From contig NC_092572.1 in assembly GCF_037975245.1 (NCBI RefSeq), positions 4,671,501 to 4,735,500 of the forward strand: a DNA stretch of 64,000 nucleotides, written 5' to 3'. Positions 35,430 to 47,979 of the stretch are shown one piece after another; the first letter of the stretch is position 1; each line of letters starts with the position of its first letter. The translations under genes were made by a program, and so were the position numbers. The notes under the pieces are model-generated. The model saw nothing but the letters and a program-made list of their open reading frames with translations, did not search any database and was not told the origin of the DNA. The DNA comes from Apostichopus japonicus. Its lineage: Eukaryota > Echinodermata > Holothuroidea > Aspidochirotida > Stichopodidae.

Positions 35430-37350
35430 TTAGGAATCTTGAACTCTTCTAAAGATTTCCATAAAGTATTCCTTGGAAATGATGCTTTGTTCACCAATGC
35501 CAATTTCTATCATTTCCTTCTTCATGCGTGCATGGAGAGAAGTCTTTGTGTATGACACTGGAAGGTGCACTTCTGTTTTGTGGGGCATGTAATCTCCAAT
35601 ATGTTCAAATAAACACCTCATCCAAGCTAGTGCAAATGGGGTTTTTGTTCTCATCCTTTTCTTGCCTTTATTGCCATGAATTGCATTTTTCTTGCCAACT
35701 TGAAATTATTTCAGACAATCTTTGAATAACTTGCTACTAATACCAAAGAACATACAAAATGCTTTCTCACATACAATCTTCCCACAAATTACATAAATAG
35801 AACAAGATTTGTCTCAGGTGTGACATGATCTTTCCTGATGAATCCAAATCTTGTCCAGAGTGAATTGCTTTAGCTAAGTTTCCCTCACTTCACTAACCTC
35901 TAGAAAAGACTGTTCTAGGTCATCGTAAGAAAGCGATTTGATACAGCTACCATCACAGCAATCAGATTGGAACATAGGCAGTGGATCAAGTGCTTGATTG
36001 GGTCTCCTTCATTTTTTCTCACTCCTGGTAAAAAAAAAAGGTTTTGATCACATGAAGAAATTGATGCAGAAAATTCTCTGGCAATACCAAAGCTACTGCT
36101 ACTACTTCCATTTGAACTTATGTCAAGGTACAACCACAGCGAATCATTTGTTGTATCTGGAGAAATAGTACTGATGTTGTGACTCACAGTGACTGCCCCA
36201 TTCAAACGGCAGTGAAAGTTTTGTTTTAGTATGATTATTTAAAGTTGGTTCCTCTTCCAAATTTTCCATTTCATTATCCATGCTCACGTTCCTTTTAAGT
36301 GTATTAGGTAGGGATGTATTTCCCTTGCTTTTGTGTGGAGATAAGAAAAGAGTTGGCTCAATGTCCAATTTGTCAGGATCATCCTCTTTACATTCTGACA
36401 GAAAACTGGTAATTTGTTAAAATTTGTAAGGGTTCCTTCACACATTTTGTTTCCCATGTAAGTGGAGCACAATGACAAATGAGCACAACTAAATCTTCAT
36501 TTACTCAGCTGCACACCACAATAATATGAGCCATGAATGTGAAACAGTATCCAAAGGCATGCATTGAAAGAGTAAGTCCTCACAGCATGACCACTGCTCA
36601 ACAGTTTTACTCCCTTTCTGTGGTTAACCCTGCTTTTGAAGACTATATATTCACTGTTGGTTGCTGCAGTATAGACTGCCTTACACTGTGATATGAACTG
36701 GCTAGGTGTCATATGATCCTTTATTGACACACTGTTTGACCACAACCAAAGAGGCAAAGTTTTCAGGTTTTATTTCCACAATGGAGTTGCAATCAGGCAA
36801 GACAATATTGTTGTGATTGATTGCTTCTGAGGTTAGTACTTTATGCAGACTGTGTAGCCCTGTTATGAAATCTTGCACATCTGTGAGGTAATGTGGTTGT
36901 ATGGAGGGAGAGGACTTCTCCAATGTCAGTATCAATGCTGCAATGTTGAAAAGTGAATTTTTAGTTGACAATATTTTGTCGAAATGGTAGTGTTCTACCA
37001 AACTTCAGTACAACTTGTAAAAAAGGACAAAACTCATTAACTTCAATAAAATAGCCTGACCTTCAATAATTTTCCTAGCCATTGGGACACAGTCCCTAGT
37101 TCCCACAATCACACATAGTGAGAGCAACAAATGTGAGTAAAAATCTGCACACTGGACCATGCAGGGACATATATATATGCCAAAACTGTTATTTATGTTT
37201 TGTTATTTTTTTCTTGGGGGAGGGGCATGTTTGTAACTGGAAAAGCCTGAAATAAATTATAGCAATTTGCACCATGTACAGTATGCAATAATGAAGTATA
37301 TGAGCACATTTGCTGCTATAAAGATTAAATTTGAAAATTAGCACTTACCT
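35430..37350 (-). pseudogene. N-terminal exons of a DUF7869-like element gene (fragments)
   Basis: Minus-strand pieces in order: a possible first exon ending at a good donor (TTAG|GTAAGT, about 37345); 36720-36965 with TDVQDFITGLHSLHKVL; 36550-36740 with FISQCKAVYTAATNSEY; 36144-36368, Ser/Lys/Glu-rich; 35915-36030 with LDPLPMFQSDCCDG; and 35430-35690 with HGNKGKK, ALAWMRCLFEHIGDYMPHKT, VHLPVSYTK and SKEYFMEIFRR. The HGN-x-G motif followed by a helical domain and an L-P-x-x-T-K element is the usual front half of proteins whose back half has the DNxxRENKNR signature, which occurs at 27638-28163. I infer one gene interrupted by the repeat composite. It appears broken in several places; whether any copy is expressed is unknown. 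Confidence 0.45.
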
Positions 37351-37658
37351 AAGTTCTTAAATCTGTTCTTGGACTTGTGCTTTTATACAAGATCCAGATC
37401 AGATCCTCTGATTTTATCAGACGATCATCTCTCCACGGGGTAAACTGATGCATTGATCCAGTCGCATTTGCACTCGAGCCGTACTATGGATCTGATCCTT
37501 GCCCGGGCCGGTAAAAAATTCGGATTGGAAATGTGTCACTCGCAGCCGGAAATCGCGTACTAGTAGTACATTTGGTCCAAAACTCGTTTTCAAGGTTCAT
37601 GGCCTAGAGTGACAATGCTACGTAAGATTCATAGGTCAGTTATGATTATTATGTTGTA

Positions 37659-37919
37659 TTGTATCGACGATGGTCAGGAATTCAGGATGCAAGCTTTTTA
37701 CGAAAAACACCCGATTTCGAAGAAGAGTTGACGATAAAAATCGTGTCAGTATGGACGCTAGCAACAAGTGTAGAATTTAAAACGATAGGCTCAATATTCG
37801 GAGTTGCCCTGGGACAGGGAGTACAACGTATGTGTCATAACACACGATGTTTTTGTGCGATTACACTTACAGTATCTACTGTACTACCAGGGAGTTGTAA
37901 TGGGTTGCGGCACAGCTGA
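37659..37919 (+). pseudogene. Harbinger (PIF/HARBI1-like) transposase fragment
   Basis: An 86-codon open frame contains TPDFEEELTIKIVSVWTLAT, then EFKTIGSIFGVALGQGVQRM and RCFCAI. This is the N-terminal helical segment of Harbinger transposases (the part resembling 'LATG...I...FGV...TV...C.AI'), which precedes the DDE core. The DDE part is not present nearby, so it is a fragment of a PIF/Harbinger DNA transposon. Confidence 0.6.
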
Positions 37920-37984
37920 TCTGTCAATCACTTAAAACTAGTACGGGGTGGCCAAAGGTCATTTACGGTTAGCATAATAATAAT

Positions 37985-38463
37985 CAGGGTTACCAGCGAC
38001 AAGTAACAAAAAAACGTTAGATTTGCCAAAATAAAACCCCAGAAAACGCTAGATAATCAGTTTCACTCACTTGTTATGTGTTGTTTTCAATAATTCGTTG
38101 ACTGTTCGTTGCACTGATTCATATCATAGGCAGTCTAGTGATTATTTTAACAAGTTAAAACGGTTAATAACAATCAGGAAATAATACAAGAAAATTAACT
38201 GTGGATTTTAAACCCAAGTATGAAAAACCCATTAATATTAAAGCAGTTCACGCGGTATTATAGTGTAAAAGCCACGGAAGCCTATAAATATATTTTATTG
38301 GGTTGCCAAGTGGTAATTTGGTCTCAAAGTTTCAGAAAACAAAGTAATTATTTTGTGAATTACCGATTTGGTGCGATTTTTGATAAAACGTATGCTGGAA
38401 CCCTAGAAAGGTGAAAAAAAATACGCTAGATCTATTGTGTGAAAAGGCTAACTCTGGTAACCT
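37985..38463. mobile_element. Possible 480-bp MITE ending in GGTTACCAG
   Basis: The left end AGGGTTACCAGCG and the right end CTCTGGTAACCTT are inverted repeats of about 11 bp with one or two mismatches. The interior is AT-rich without coding capacity. No clear target duplication, so borders are tentative. Confidence 0.45.
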
Positions 38464-40060
38464 TTATAATAGTACTGTAGTAGACTTGTTTAGTTGTACT
38501 GTGTAAAAATATGCACTATGCGGAGTTCTCATCAGTATTACTTGTCAAACACACATGCATATAGTCTTATTTGTGTTAGGTTAGCCTTTCTGTAGAAGTA
38601 TTCATTTGTGGTTTACATGGATACATTTGGAAAATGTCGCTTTCACTTGTGTAAACAGTAGCACGGTGGGGTATGGGGGCAGGGGCATGGAGATCTGCCC
38701 CACATCGATGCTAACCCCAGCTCCCAACGACTTTGCTGATGCTATATAAACAACGGTCGACCTGACCACCTCCCCTCCCCCCTCCCCACCCAAAAAAAAA
38801 TAGCTGCATACTTGTAAGATAAATTATGGTATATTTTTTCAGCCAGCTTGTGATCATAACATTAAAATCACTTGCTATAAAGAATATCATTATATCCCCA
38901 CCCCCCCCCCGCCTCACCTATACACATACACATACACATTTCTGTTGCGACAAGTCCATTACAATATAGTCCTAGCCTACGGCGCTCAACCCATAGCTAT
39001 TTTCACTTAATTAATCGCACTAACATTGACAATACATTTAAAGCCTCCTAATGTGGCAAAATACATCAAACTTCCATGATAATTTTGGAAAACAGTAAAA
39101 TGCTTGTGTCTAATTGATAGGGTTATTTTAATTTTGTTTGGAGTATAATTATACAAATTTACCAATTTACTCTGTGCATTGTGATCAACTCCTAGCTGAA
39201 TAATGTTACTATATAAAGGAAAATACCTAGTCTCCACAAAAGAGGGAAAAAACACATTTTAGCAACAAGATGGAATAGAGGGCGTACTTTTTTGCGACGT
39301 GGAAAACACACATATCTCTGGATCTAAAGGTGTTACAAAATCCTCCTTTACATATGTCATTGTCATTAACACAATTAAAAAGATGGGTAAAATTCAAGGT
39401 CATATGTATCAATTTGAGAAAAATATCATGTATATATTTTACAACCAAAATTGTTTATTCGCCGACTCTAGGCATATACTCTCATTTAGGATTTGTTCAT
39501 ATTCAGCACTTCTTATTGATTAATATTTTCGGAAATAAGATTGGAAACTGATATGCAGAAGTTATACACAAAATCTATCACATTTAGGGTTGGGGATCTC
39601 GCCACCACCTATAGTTAGTGATGTATTGAATTCGTATAGATTATGCCCGCACGTCATTGAGGTTTAAATTTTGTAATTTTTGTGAAATAATATGTGATAC
39701 GGAAAAACAGATGTACTTCGGGTTCTTCATCCATCATTACTGTCCTCTTTCATGTAGTAAAGGGGGGGGGGCACATCACTTACTTATGGAGGCACAATGT
39801 GTATTGTTAAATGCCGTCCAGGGGGAGGGGTGATAGGGGAGAGTTCTCCCTTCCACTTTGTGAATTTTGGATCAATTTTAAGGGTCCTCAGATGCAATCT
39901 GGTGCTATATTTAGAAACTTGAAGTAATTTTCGGGCTTGCATCTGTCCAATATTGATGTTTTTAATTTAGGCAAATAAAGATTTTTTTCTGAGTATTTTT
40001 TTTTTAACACTACAACCGCATCTGAAGAGGAAGGGCACCTGGGGCACGATTTTTTTCAGG
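38464..40060. other. Non-coding, low-complexity patches
   Basis: Contains poly-C and poly-A tracts near 38770-38910 and a G-run at 39762. At 39890-39930 the phrase CAGATGCAATCTGGTGC, also present in each unit of the 44914-45781 element, marks a relic of that hAT-like family. Confidence 0.5.
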
Positions 40061-40097
40061 CCCCAGCCCCCCCCCCCCCTTCGGCGACGCCACTGAT
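40060..40097. mobile_element. Solo hAT-like right terminus
   Basis: Poly-C followed by TTCGGCGACGCCACTG, the complement of the CAGTGGCGTCGCCGAA start typical of this group. A matching left end is not visible upstream, so the copy is truncated; 39750-40060 may be its body. Confidence 0.5.
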
Positions 40098-40896
40098 GGG
40101 TACGTGAATGGTACTTAATGGTAACTGGTTTCTTACTATCATAGGAGGCACCCCATACTATAGCCCATCTATCAAAACGGGAAAAAGACATTACGATTAA
40201 CATATATACATAGACAACATATGTACTGCACGCAGCCGCGTACACTACACATATACATATTGGTTAACATGCATGTGTGCCCACGCTTTCTTGTGCCCAC
40301 GCTTAGGCATTGTCCCCACGCTTGAGAAAGTATGACTGAAATATAGTAGTCTTCACAGAAACTGTTTGAAAATTAAGCGATTTAGAAGGCATTAAAACCC
40401 AATACAAACGAGTAGACCCTTTAGGAACTGCACTATTTAAGAAGCCTATATATTACAAACTTTCTTGAATCCTCTTTCCGACCCCCCCCCCCCCCGCGCC
40501 TCTTTATTTTTCAAAGGTGTTGCATACGGGGAAGTTTTGGTCTCCAGTTAGGTTCAAACCTTGTTATATGCAACTACAATAGGTTATTTCGAAGGCTTAA
40601 AGTTATGATGTATTGGCCCCATATATGCTACATATTAAAATATGGTCACCTTTGGGTAAAATTCTTAAACCGTTTGATTACCATCTAGGAGGAATTTTAC
40701 CTCACTGGGAAATTCAGTCATCTATAGGTGCCTATGACATACCGATCTTGAGAGACATTTACATATTGGTATACGTTGTCGTATGTATCCGTGTCGGTTT
40801 CTTGAAAAATATACGAACTCAGAAGTTCAATGGTAATGCAGGACACTGCGAGTTTCGCCCGTGTATTATTCGACGTGCCGTGTGTATGCGTACACT

Positions 40897-42116
40897 CAGG
40901 GACGTCGCTAGAGGGGTGGGGGTGTCTCACACCCACCCCCAATCTTTGTAAAACTGATGATAGTTGGAAAATTTGAGTGCGACAGTCCGAATTTCCGACT
41001 GTCTCACTCTAATTTTTCCGACTGTCGCACTCTAATTTCATATATTCTTGTAATTTGTGAGTGACCTACAATTTTCGGTCAAAATTGACCTTTAATCAGT
41101 CATATTTACCACGTTTTCCTTGTCACATTTAGAAATTGTATCTCGCGATCTTTCTACTCCACCATACAAAACTTCGTGCGATTTTGAATACTGTAAAAAG
41201 AAATGCCTAATAAAATTACTGTACAACGTATACGATAAAAACGCTCAATGCTTATCTACGGAAGCTTTAAAGTGCCATCAACATGAGAAAAACTTTGCCC
41301 CATAGGGTGAAATTTTTCAGTAAATTGTTTAGATAACAAGATAAAATCTTATAAAAAAAATAAAAAAATGTTGGATTGCTTAGTTGCTTTAACTGAGCAA
41401 TTGAACAATTTTCTACAAAATGATTAATTGACAACTTATCATATCTCGTGAATTGGACATTTTGCTGCAAAATGTTCAGTTGTTCACTTCATTCCATCTG
41501 AGCAATGAAAAATTTTCTGCAAAATGTTTAATTGACAACATATCTTATCTTGTCAATTGGACATGTTTTGGCAAAATGTTCAATTGTTCACTTCATTCCA
41601 ATGGAGCAATTGAAAAATTTCTGCAAAATGTTTAATTGATTAGTAACTTATCGTATCAGTCGTCAACTCAACATTTTCCTGCAAAATGTTTAAGTGTTCA
41701 TTTCATTCCATAATGCTCAGTTGGAATGATGTGAACAATTGAAATTGTTTTCATGCAAGTGATAAATAGCCCCCCCCCCCCCCAAGAAAATAATATTAAG
41801 CGCGCTAGGAAAAAGCACTGTATTTTGGGGTAATTCACTATGTCGTCGAATATAATTTGTTGAAAAATGGTTTTCCCCTTTGTTACATTAACATAGCTTT
41901 TGTAGTTAGTAGTCTATGTAGCCTATCAAAATTGCAGTCGCGAAAGATGGGATGTCTGACTAACACTCACCGTATCGTTCACGAGTAGTGCGGGTTTGGG
42001 GGGGGGGGGGATACAAGGCAGCAGTCGGAATTTTCTGGCTCCAAAACCCATCCAGTTGGAATTTCAGCCACTGCCTCCCCCCCCCCCCCCAACTTCAGGC
42101 CTTAGCTACGTCCCTG
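40897..42116. mobile_element. hAT-like non-autonomous element (1220 bp), exact 8-bp duplication
   Basis: It starts CAGGGACGTCGCTAG and ends CTTAGCTACGTCCCTG, inverted repeats of about 15 bp with two mismatches. The direct repeat CGTACACT flanks it at 40889-40896 and 42117-42124. The exact 8-bp duplication and CAGGG terminus support hAT. The interior contains about four tandem units of about 108 bp (41390-41720), each with GTTCACTTCATTCCA and CTGCAAAATGTTTAATTG, and three GACTGTCGCACTCTAATTT-type units near 40975-41040. G/C homopolymers lie at 41770, 41998 and 42077. No transposase. Confidence 0.92.
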
Positions 42117-42124
42117 CGTACACT

Positions 42125-42928
42125 CACTTTAAAATTGCAAGGGACAACCTAAATGTATACAACCCTGTTGAATACTAAAAATATCCTAGTGGGAATGTGT
42201 GATAGTGAGTAATGATGTAAAATTTGTTGTACACATAGGTTAACGTTTCATTTATCTGTTCTTCAGGAATCACGCAATAACAGAAATTCAATGATATTTA
42301 ACGGTAACGGGTCTAAGACTATAGTCAACTATCCCCATTCCCTCTTTTGTGGTATGTTATTTACATTTTCTATTGTGTACTTTGCAAAGAGGGCAATTAT
42401 GTACGTGAACAGGCTCCCGGTTCCGCTTACGTTTTAGTAATCACAAATAGTATATTTCGTGATAATTTGATCAGATTCCCCGTTTCCGAACATTTCAATC
42501 TTCATAGACATTCTCTCAAAAACTAAAAATGTATTTTAATTGCCTCGAACTTCAAATTCGCTACTGAACGTAAACGTAAAGAAATCGATTGGATCTTTCG
42601 TATTAAGTCACCGGCCTCGACAAAGACTTGGGACCCCTTAAGTGCCTTAACAACTATCAGTTCTACAAACATGTTATCCGTTCTTTGCTCATTCATCCGC
42701 TTCCTGTATAGTCATGGTTTATTTGGTTTTTAATTCCATCAATGCAACTTACACTTATCTAGCGTCAAAATTTCATTGTGTTAGTATATTTTGTACTTTT
42801 CATTCGACTGCCAAGTATTGCTAACGAAGGCCCCAAGGGGACCGAAATTCTAATATATTTTCTAAAACTTTACTCCTTATTTGTCAATTATGAGTCATAT
42901 CTTATTTCTCTGGTTTTCTATAATAATA
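42125..42928. other. Intergenic, nothing recognised
   Basis: Unique-looking sequence between the hAT-like element and the microsatellite, with no supported exon. Confidence 0.35.
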
Positions 42929-42931
42929 ATG

Positions 42932-42962
<31 letters not shown>

Positions 42963-43017
42963 TATATATATATGTATATATATATATGTATATAGAAATA
43001 TATATTTATGTATATAT

Positions 43018-43073
<56 letters not shown>

Positions 43074-43076
43074 TAT
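42922..43076. repeat. TAA and TA microsatellite
   Basis: A run of (AAT)n to about 42960, then alternating TATATATA and TATATGTA to 43075. It keeps several frames open, but these are spurious. Confidence 0.98.
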
Positions 43077-43206
43077 TGCAGCCTTATTTTCAATGAAATG
43101 CATCATATATTTGTTTAATGCAGCTTCTTTGTTATTCCCATCCATCCATACCTATACACGTACATGCATTGCATACATACACTCACGCATGCACACATGC
43201 ATACAC

Positions 43207-43300
43207 CATGGAGGGAAAACTGTTTTTACCTCCATGGAGGTTAAACTGTTTTTACCTCCATTTTACCTGGTTTTTTTACCTGTTTTTGACCTCCATGCAT
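43207..43300. repeat. Tandem palindromic ACCTCCATGGAGGT units
   Basis: CCATGGAGG and ACCTCCAT arms alternate with GTTTTTACC or CTGTTTTTAC spacers about four times. It shares the ATGGAGGTAAAACAG hairpin with 28704-28730. Confidence 0.7.
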
Positions 43301-43763
43301 ACACATACTGGTAGGTATATAAATGATCCTATTCGCCAAACACACTGTTTTCATTATTTACAACAATAGTTCTAATTAAAGGCTAAGGCCATGGCATGTC
43401 GTCAACTTAAAAAACGTTAACCTTCATTTCCTGTGTGAGAGAACGCAACGTGATAGGAATGATTACGTAATATCATCTTTCATCGGCCCTCTCGATGTTG
43501 ACCGCAAACGTGGAGATGTTCAACCAGACTTTGTTGTCTTTTTTCTACCACAAACATCCGCACTATTATTTGATATCGTTAATTTTCACTGTGGTAGTTG
43601 CATACACATACGTATACGTTTGTTAGACCAGGGAGTTGTTCAGACCGCCAACGTATTTATACCCTGACAAGGTTAGACTGCTCATGCACGGATGCACCAA
43701 ACGCAAAATCGTAGAGCCGAAGTTGCGAAAAAGTTCGAAACGCCTAAATAATAATTTTATAAA

Positions 43764-43915
43764 ATGACGAGACCAAGAAATTGGTGTGTGGCAGAGGAAG
43801 ACTCAAGATTTTTCTTTTTTTCGGACTTGTCCGGACTCTACTTTTGGAACCAAAGAGCCCTTGTCACCAATTACATGAAGATTCGAAATATACCGCCGAT
43901 CCCAAACAGCATTAA
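43764..43915 (+). CDS. Candidate first exon, unknown protein
   Basis: An ATG-started frame gives MTRPRNWCVAEEDSR and later YFWNQRALVTNYMKIRNIPP before ATTAAG|GTGAGG, a strong donor at 43916. The sequence is not low-complexity and its composition looks coding, with a hydrophobic and aromatic middle. I do not recognise the protein, see no matching next exon, and the region might be unrelated to any gene. Confidence 0.25.
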
Positions 43916-44905
43916 GGTGAGGAAAATTTTTGGACTTATTTCCGTATAATGAAATATATTTTGTGTTAAGAATAACCAAGTGGAGTTTTTGGTTCTTGCA
44001 TGTATATGGGTATGCTTTTAAAATAAATTGAAAGTGCATAGCCAATCGCCCCAAATCATAGCACGCTAAAATTGCTAGGCGTTTTCAAAGAGTACTTTCC
44101 TGGAAGCATTCACTCTCCATTTGTTCTCAAATATTCTAAATGAACACCCAAAGCCTTTCTTACCAAGGAAGTGATACTTCCCATGTTCGTACACTACTTG
44201 CAAGTACAACTTTCTCAGACAAATTATTCCATAACCCTCTGAGAATAAAAAGGAGTTTTGACAAATATATGGTACTTATAACTTCTGGAGTTTAAGACAT
44301 TGATCTCTGGTAATTCTGCTTGGCAAACCTGAAAATGTCAGTGAAGGATAAAATGTCTAAACCATACCATTCTTGAAAAACCGAATCAAGTCACCGCGTA
44401 ATTAACCGACCTATAACCTCCATTGTGGTGGGTGGGTTAACTGTCAGAATGCACATTATCAGTGTTTTTTATCTTCATACAGAACTGACATCAACAGTGA
44501 ATACTATTGTTCTCTGACTCGAGTCAAAGGACGCTTGAACCGCAGTGTGCTAATGTAACTGCCAAGCGTAACTTATTTGTGATTGCAGGTGTCCAACCGC
44601 AGTGTAGACTAGCATTTAACGTTATACATTGAATTCGAACTTCTTCATGATCTGTCGTCATATTTTGTGTATTACTATTTTTAAGTTGTTGATGCAAGCA
44701 CATAATGGACACCCTATACATTGCTCTAGACTGACTTTGACGAAAAAAACGTCCGTGTCATGTAGTGTGGCTTGTCTACAACCCAAACTGATTAGAAAGA
44801 TATTTCAATCAATTCTGACTTGATTGTGAGTGAAAAAATGCTACTTGAAGCAAGTGCAATAACAAGCAAAGCTGACAGCCATTTAACAAGTCAACGAGTG
44901 ACACT
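43916..44905. other. Non-coding stretch
   Basis: Nothing recognised apart from a short direct repeat, AACCGCAGTGT, at 44538 and 44597. Confidence 0.35.
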
Positions 44906-44913
44906 CCTGACGG

Positions 44914-45781
44914 CAGGGGCGTAGCGAAGGGGTTTTTGTTGGGGGGTGTGGAGAATTTGATTTGCCGACGGATCTGGAAGTGGTGACTGAAATGGGGGGT
45001 CTAAGGGGAGGGGGTGTCCCCCTCCCCTTTGGCAATTTTTTAGTTTTGAAACGTCCTTAGATGCAATCTGGTGCATATTTTAAGTCAAATTTGATTTGCC
45101 GACGGATCTGGAAGTGGTGACTGAAATGGGGGAGGGGTCTAAGGGGAGGGGGTGTCCCCCTCCCCTTTGGAAAATTTTTAGTTTTGAAACGTCCTTAGAT
45201 GCAATCTGGTGTATATTTTAAGTCAAATTTGATTTGCCGACGGATCTGGAAGAGGTGACTGAAATGGGGGAGGGGTCTAATTTTTAGTTTTGAAACGTCC
45301 TTAGATGCAATCTGATGTATATTTTAAGTCAAATTTGATTTGTCGACGGATCTGGAAGTGGTGACTGAAATGGGGGAGGGGTCTAAGGGGAGGGGGTGTC
45401 CCCCTCCCCTTTGGAAAGGTTTTAGTTTGAAACGTCCTTAGATGCAATCTGGTGCATATTTTAAGTCAAATTTGATTTGCCGACGGATCTGGAAGTGGTG
45501 ACTGAAATGGGGGAGGGGTCTAAGGGGAGGGGGTGTCCCCCTCCCCTTTGGAAAGGTTTTAGTTTGAACGTCCTTAGATGCAATCTGGTGCATATTTTAA
45601 GTCAAATTTGGCACGGAAGAAGCTCCCGTTCTCCTTTTTCTATTCAGCTTTCCTTCTTTCTTCCCCTTCCGCTCTCTTCACCTTTTCTCCTTTTGCCGAC
45701 AGACCCAAAATTTGCCGACAGCGACCAAATTATTGGGGGGTGTGACACCCCCCACACCCCCCCCCGCTCGCTACGCCCCTG
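44914..45781. mobile_element. hAT-like non-autonomous element (868 bp) with internal tandem units
   Basis: It starts CAGGGGCGTAGCGA and ends TCGCTACGCCCCTG, perfect inverted repeats of 14 bp, flanked by CCTGACGG at 44906-44913 and 45782-45789. Inside are five tandem units (starts about 44959, 45093, 45231, 45337 and 45473; about 135 bp each, one shortened to 106 bp), each with TTGCCGACGGATCTGG, a GGGGAGGGGGTGTCCCCCTC palindrome and TTAGATGCAATCTGGTG. The exact duplication indicates an intact insertion; the transposase must have come from elsewhere. Confidence 0.95.
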
Positions 45782-46189
45782 CCTGACGGTTTCTACTACT
45801 ACAATCTGTTTCTGTGATATTTTCCGACGAACAAGAAAACGGCGACCACAGTCGCGTAGTAACATACAAGTGCTACCTCCTTAAGCTTATATTATGTACG
45901 TACGTGAATTTGACATAAAACTTGAGGGTCAAAGGTGAACAAGTGAAGTACACTTCATGATGTGAGTTAGTATTAAACGTTAGGCCTACTTCAAGTTGAT
46001 TCAATGACTAGGATATACCGGCATATTAAATTTATTAGTCCTCTCGACAATTTACGGTACAATTAAAGGCAGGAGCCCAGGAAGTTATTGACCATGCGAT
46101 TTTGCCAATTTTTCTGACAAGTTCGGTTCGTTGTAATACGCCTCAAATAGAACTTAGAAGAAAAGGGGCCTCTACGGGCTCTAACTTCT

Positions 46190-46249
46190 AGGTAGCGTGC
46201 ACACTATTTCCAGATTGAAGTCTGTGTAGGCTAGGTCACAACATCAAAG
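46190..46249 (+). other. Candidate 5' untranslated exon end
   Basis: ACAACATCAAAG|GTGAGTCC is a strong donor at 46249/46250 with no coding frame before it. It could be the leader of the gene whose coding exon lies at 46816; the exon's start is not defined. Confidence 0.3.
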
Positions 46250-47230
46250 GTGAGTCCTAATTTCGTGCAGCTATTTGATTAATTCGATTGATGCTTCACG
46301 TTCCTTAACCTTCAGCTTTCATTTAAAAAAAAAACAACGTGTGTCTTTGTTGTTTGCACCTACAAATCTGTTAAAATTTCGTAGAAAATAACATTGTCAC
46401 GTCCAACTCCAACTTAGCAAGAGCTAGGCCCTAAGCCTATTTAATCAGTGAAGCCAGGATAGTGTTAACATATCAAAATTGTTAAAACGTGAAGTGCTCC
46501 TAAATCCTAATTTCGTTCCTGTTGTCGGCTACTCCAAAATCCTAAAATTTTATTGCAACTATATAATTAGTTTTGAATCAATATGATATAGTAACAAGGA
46601 ATATTATTGCTTCAGAGACTGACATGCACCAGTGCAGTAAAATGTTTACAGTCTTCAATTTCATGGGGGTGAAAGCCTCATGTGTACCCCTTCTCCCCTC
46701 TGGGTCAGACATTGGGCCAAGATTGGGGTTGAGATATTGGAGTCCAAGGAGTCAAAGGACACTAGCATATTATCATATTCAGGTTTACTAACTGCTCTTT
46801 TCCACTTTAAAACAGACCCTCAACATCAGGAAGTAAAGAGAAAAGAAAGGCTCAGCACAAGTTACCTGTGCTTCACAAAAAGAGGAAGAGTAATAAGGAT
46901 CAGCCAGTTGTCAGCCCTTTAGAATTCATCAAGAAGGAAGTTAATGCAGCATTCTTAGGTGAGAACCCTTAGAAGCTGTCAGGTACGGTAGCAGTACAAT
47001 ATACTGCCTCAGGAATTGGAACTGTTGTGGTTTTAGAACAGGGGGCCCCTACTAGCCAGATTGAGCATGCCAGACAATCTAATCTGGCCCACCAAAAAAC
47101 AAAGGGAAAAAAAAAAACAAACCTTTTGGTTCACCAATTTACTGGACAAAAAGAAAAATTGAAGAGAATTTGAATAAGCATTAATTTTCAACACGAAAAA
47201 ACATTGGTAAAAGTTTGTCCTAGATGCTAA

Positions 47231-47979
47231 TGTTATGAAATAGTGATACCATCTCTTTGATGTTACCGAAAAACTCCATCGAGACACCTTACGGGCCTCT
47301 TATGTATTTATCTAGGTCATGGATTCAGTTTTCCCACGAGAAGTTTTTAACTATCTTATTGAATCTTGGTACAGGGCCTTTTCCCAAAATAGATTCCATT
47401 ATGTCTGTGGAACATTCGAGAAGGTTCTCTCACGTGGTATGGAAGTTTCCATAGAAAGGGGATGGACTTCCAAACTCCCAACCAATCAGGGCAGATCAGT
47501 GCCAGTGCACTTATTTTTATATCATTAAGCTAATACAGGATGGTCAGGTCATTGGCTGCCTACTGATTGTGCGCAGTGAGATTTTATGGAAGTAAGGTAT
47601 AAAAGAAAAATGCGGCGGAAAGTTTTATCACTTGATCAGCAAATTTATCACTCCGTCAGCGCTCCGTGATCAGTTCGTCATTGCTTCGTTACTATTTCAT
47701 CACTCCTAATTGTTTAATTGACGGAGTCAAGTCAAGTCAAGTCAAATCATTGTAATTTAGTTTTATTTGTAAAGAGAATCGACAGAGAAGAAATTATACC
47801 GAATCATTAATCAAATCCTATCTCGTCAAATTGTTTTTTGTGTGAAGTCATTGTTTTCTTCCGTTCGAGACATCTCCTGAAGAAGCGTAAATACGGCATC
47901 AAGATATCCCAGTACCTTTCTATCGCGAGTCCCGATATAGTTTTACTATCGGAGGAGCCGGGCTCGTCACAATATTACA
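47231..47979 (+). repeat. Left LTR (749 bp)
   Basis: Contains a TATA box (TATAAAA at 47598) and a short (AAGTC)n run near 47726, consistent with promoter-bearing LTR structure. Confidence 0.93.

Noticed and set aside
42778-43314. 178-codon plus-strand frame and overlapping frames
   Set aside because: Created by a TAA/TA microsatellite; the peptide is Ile/Tyr low-complexity.
45477-45884. 135-codon frame
   Set aside because: It spans tandem units and poly-G/C tracts of a hAT-like element and runs across its border.
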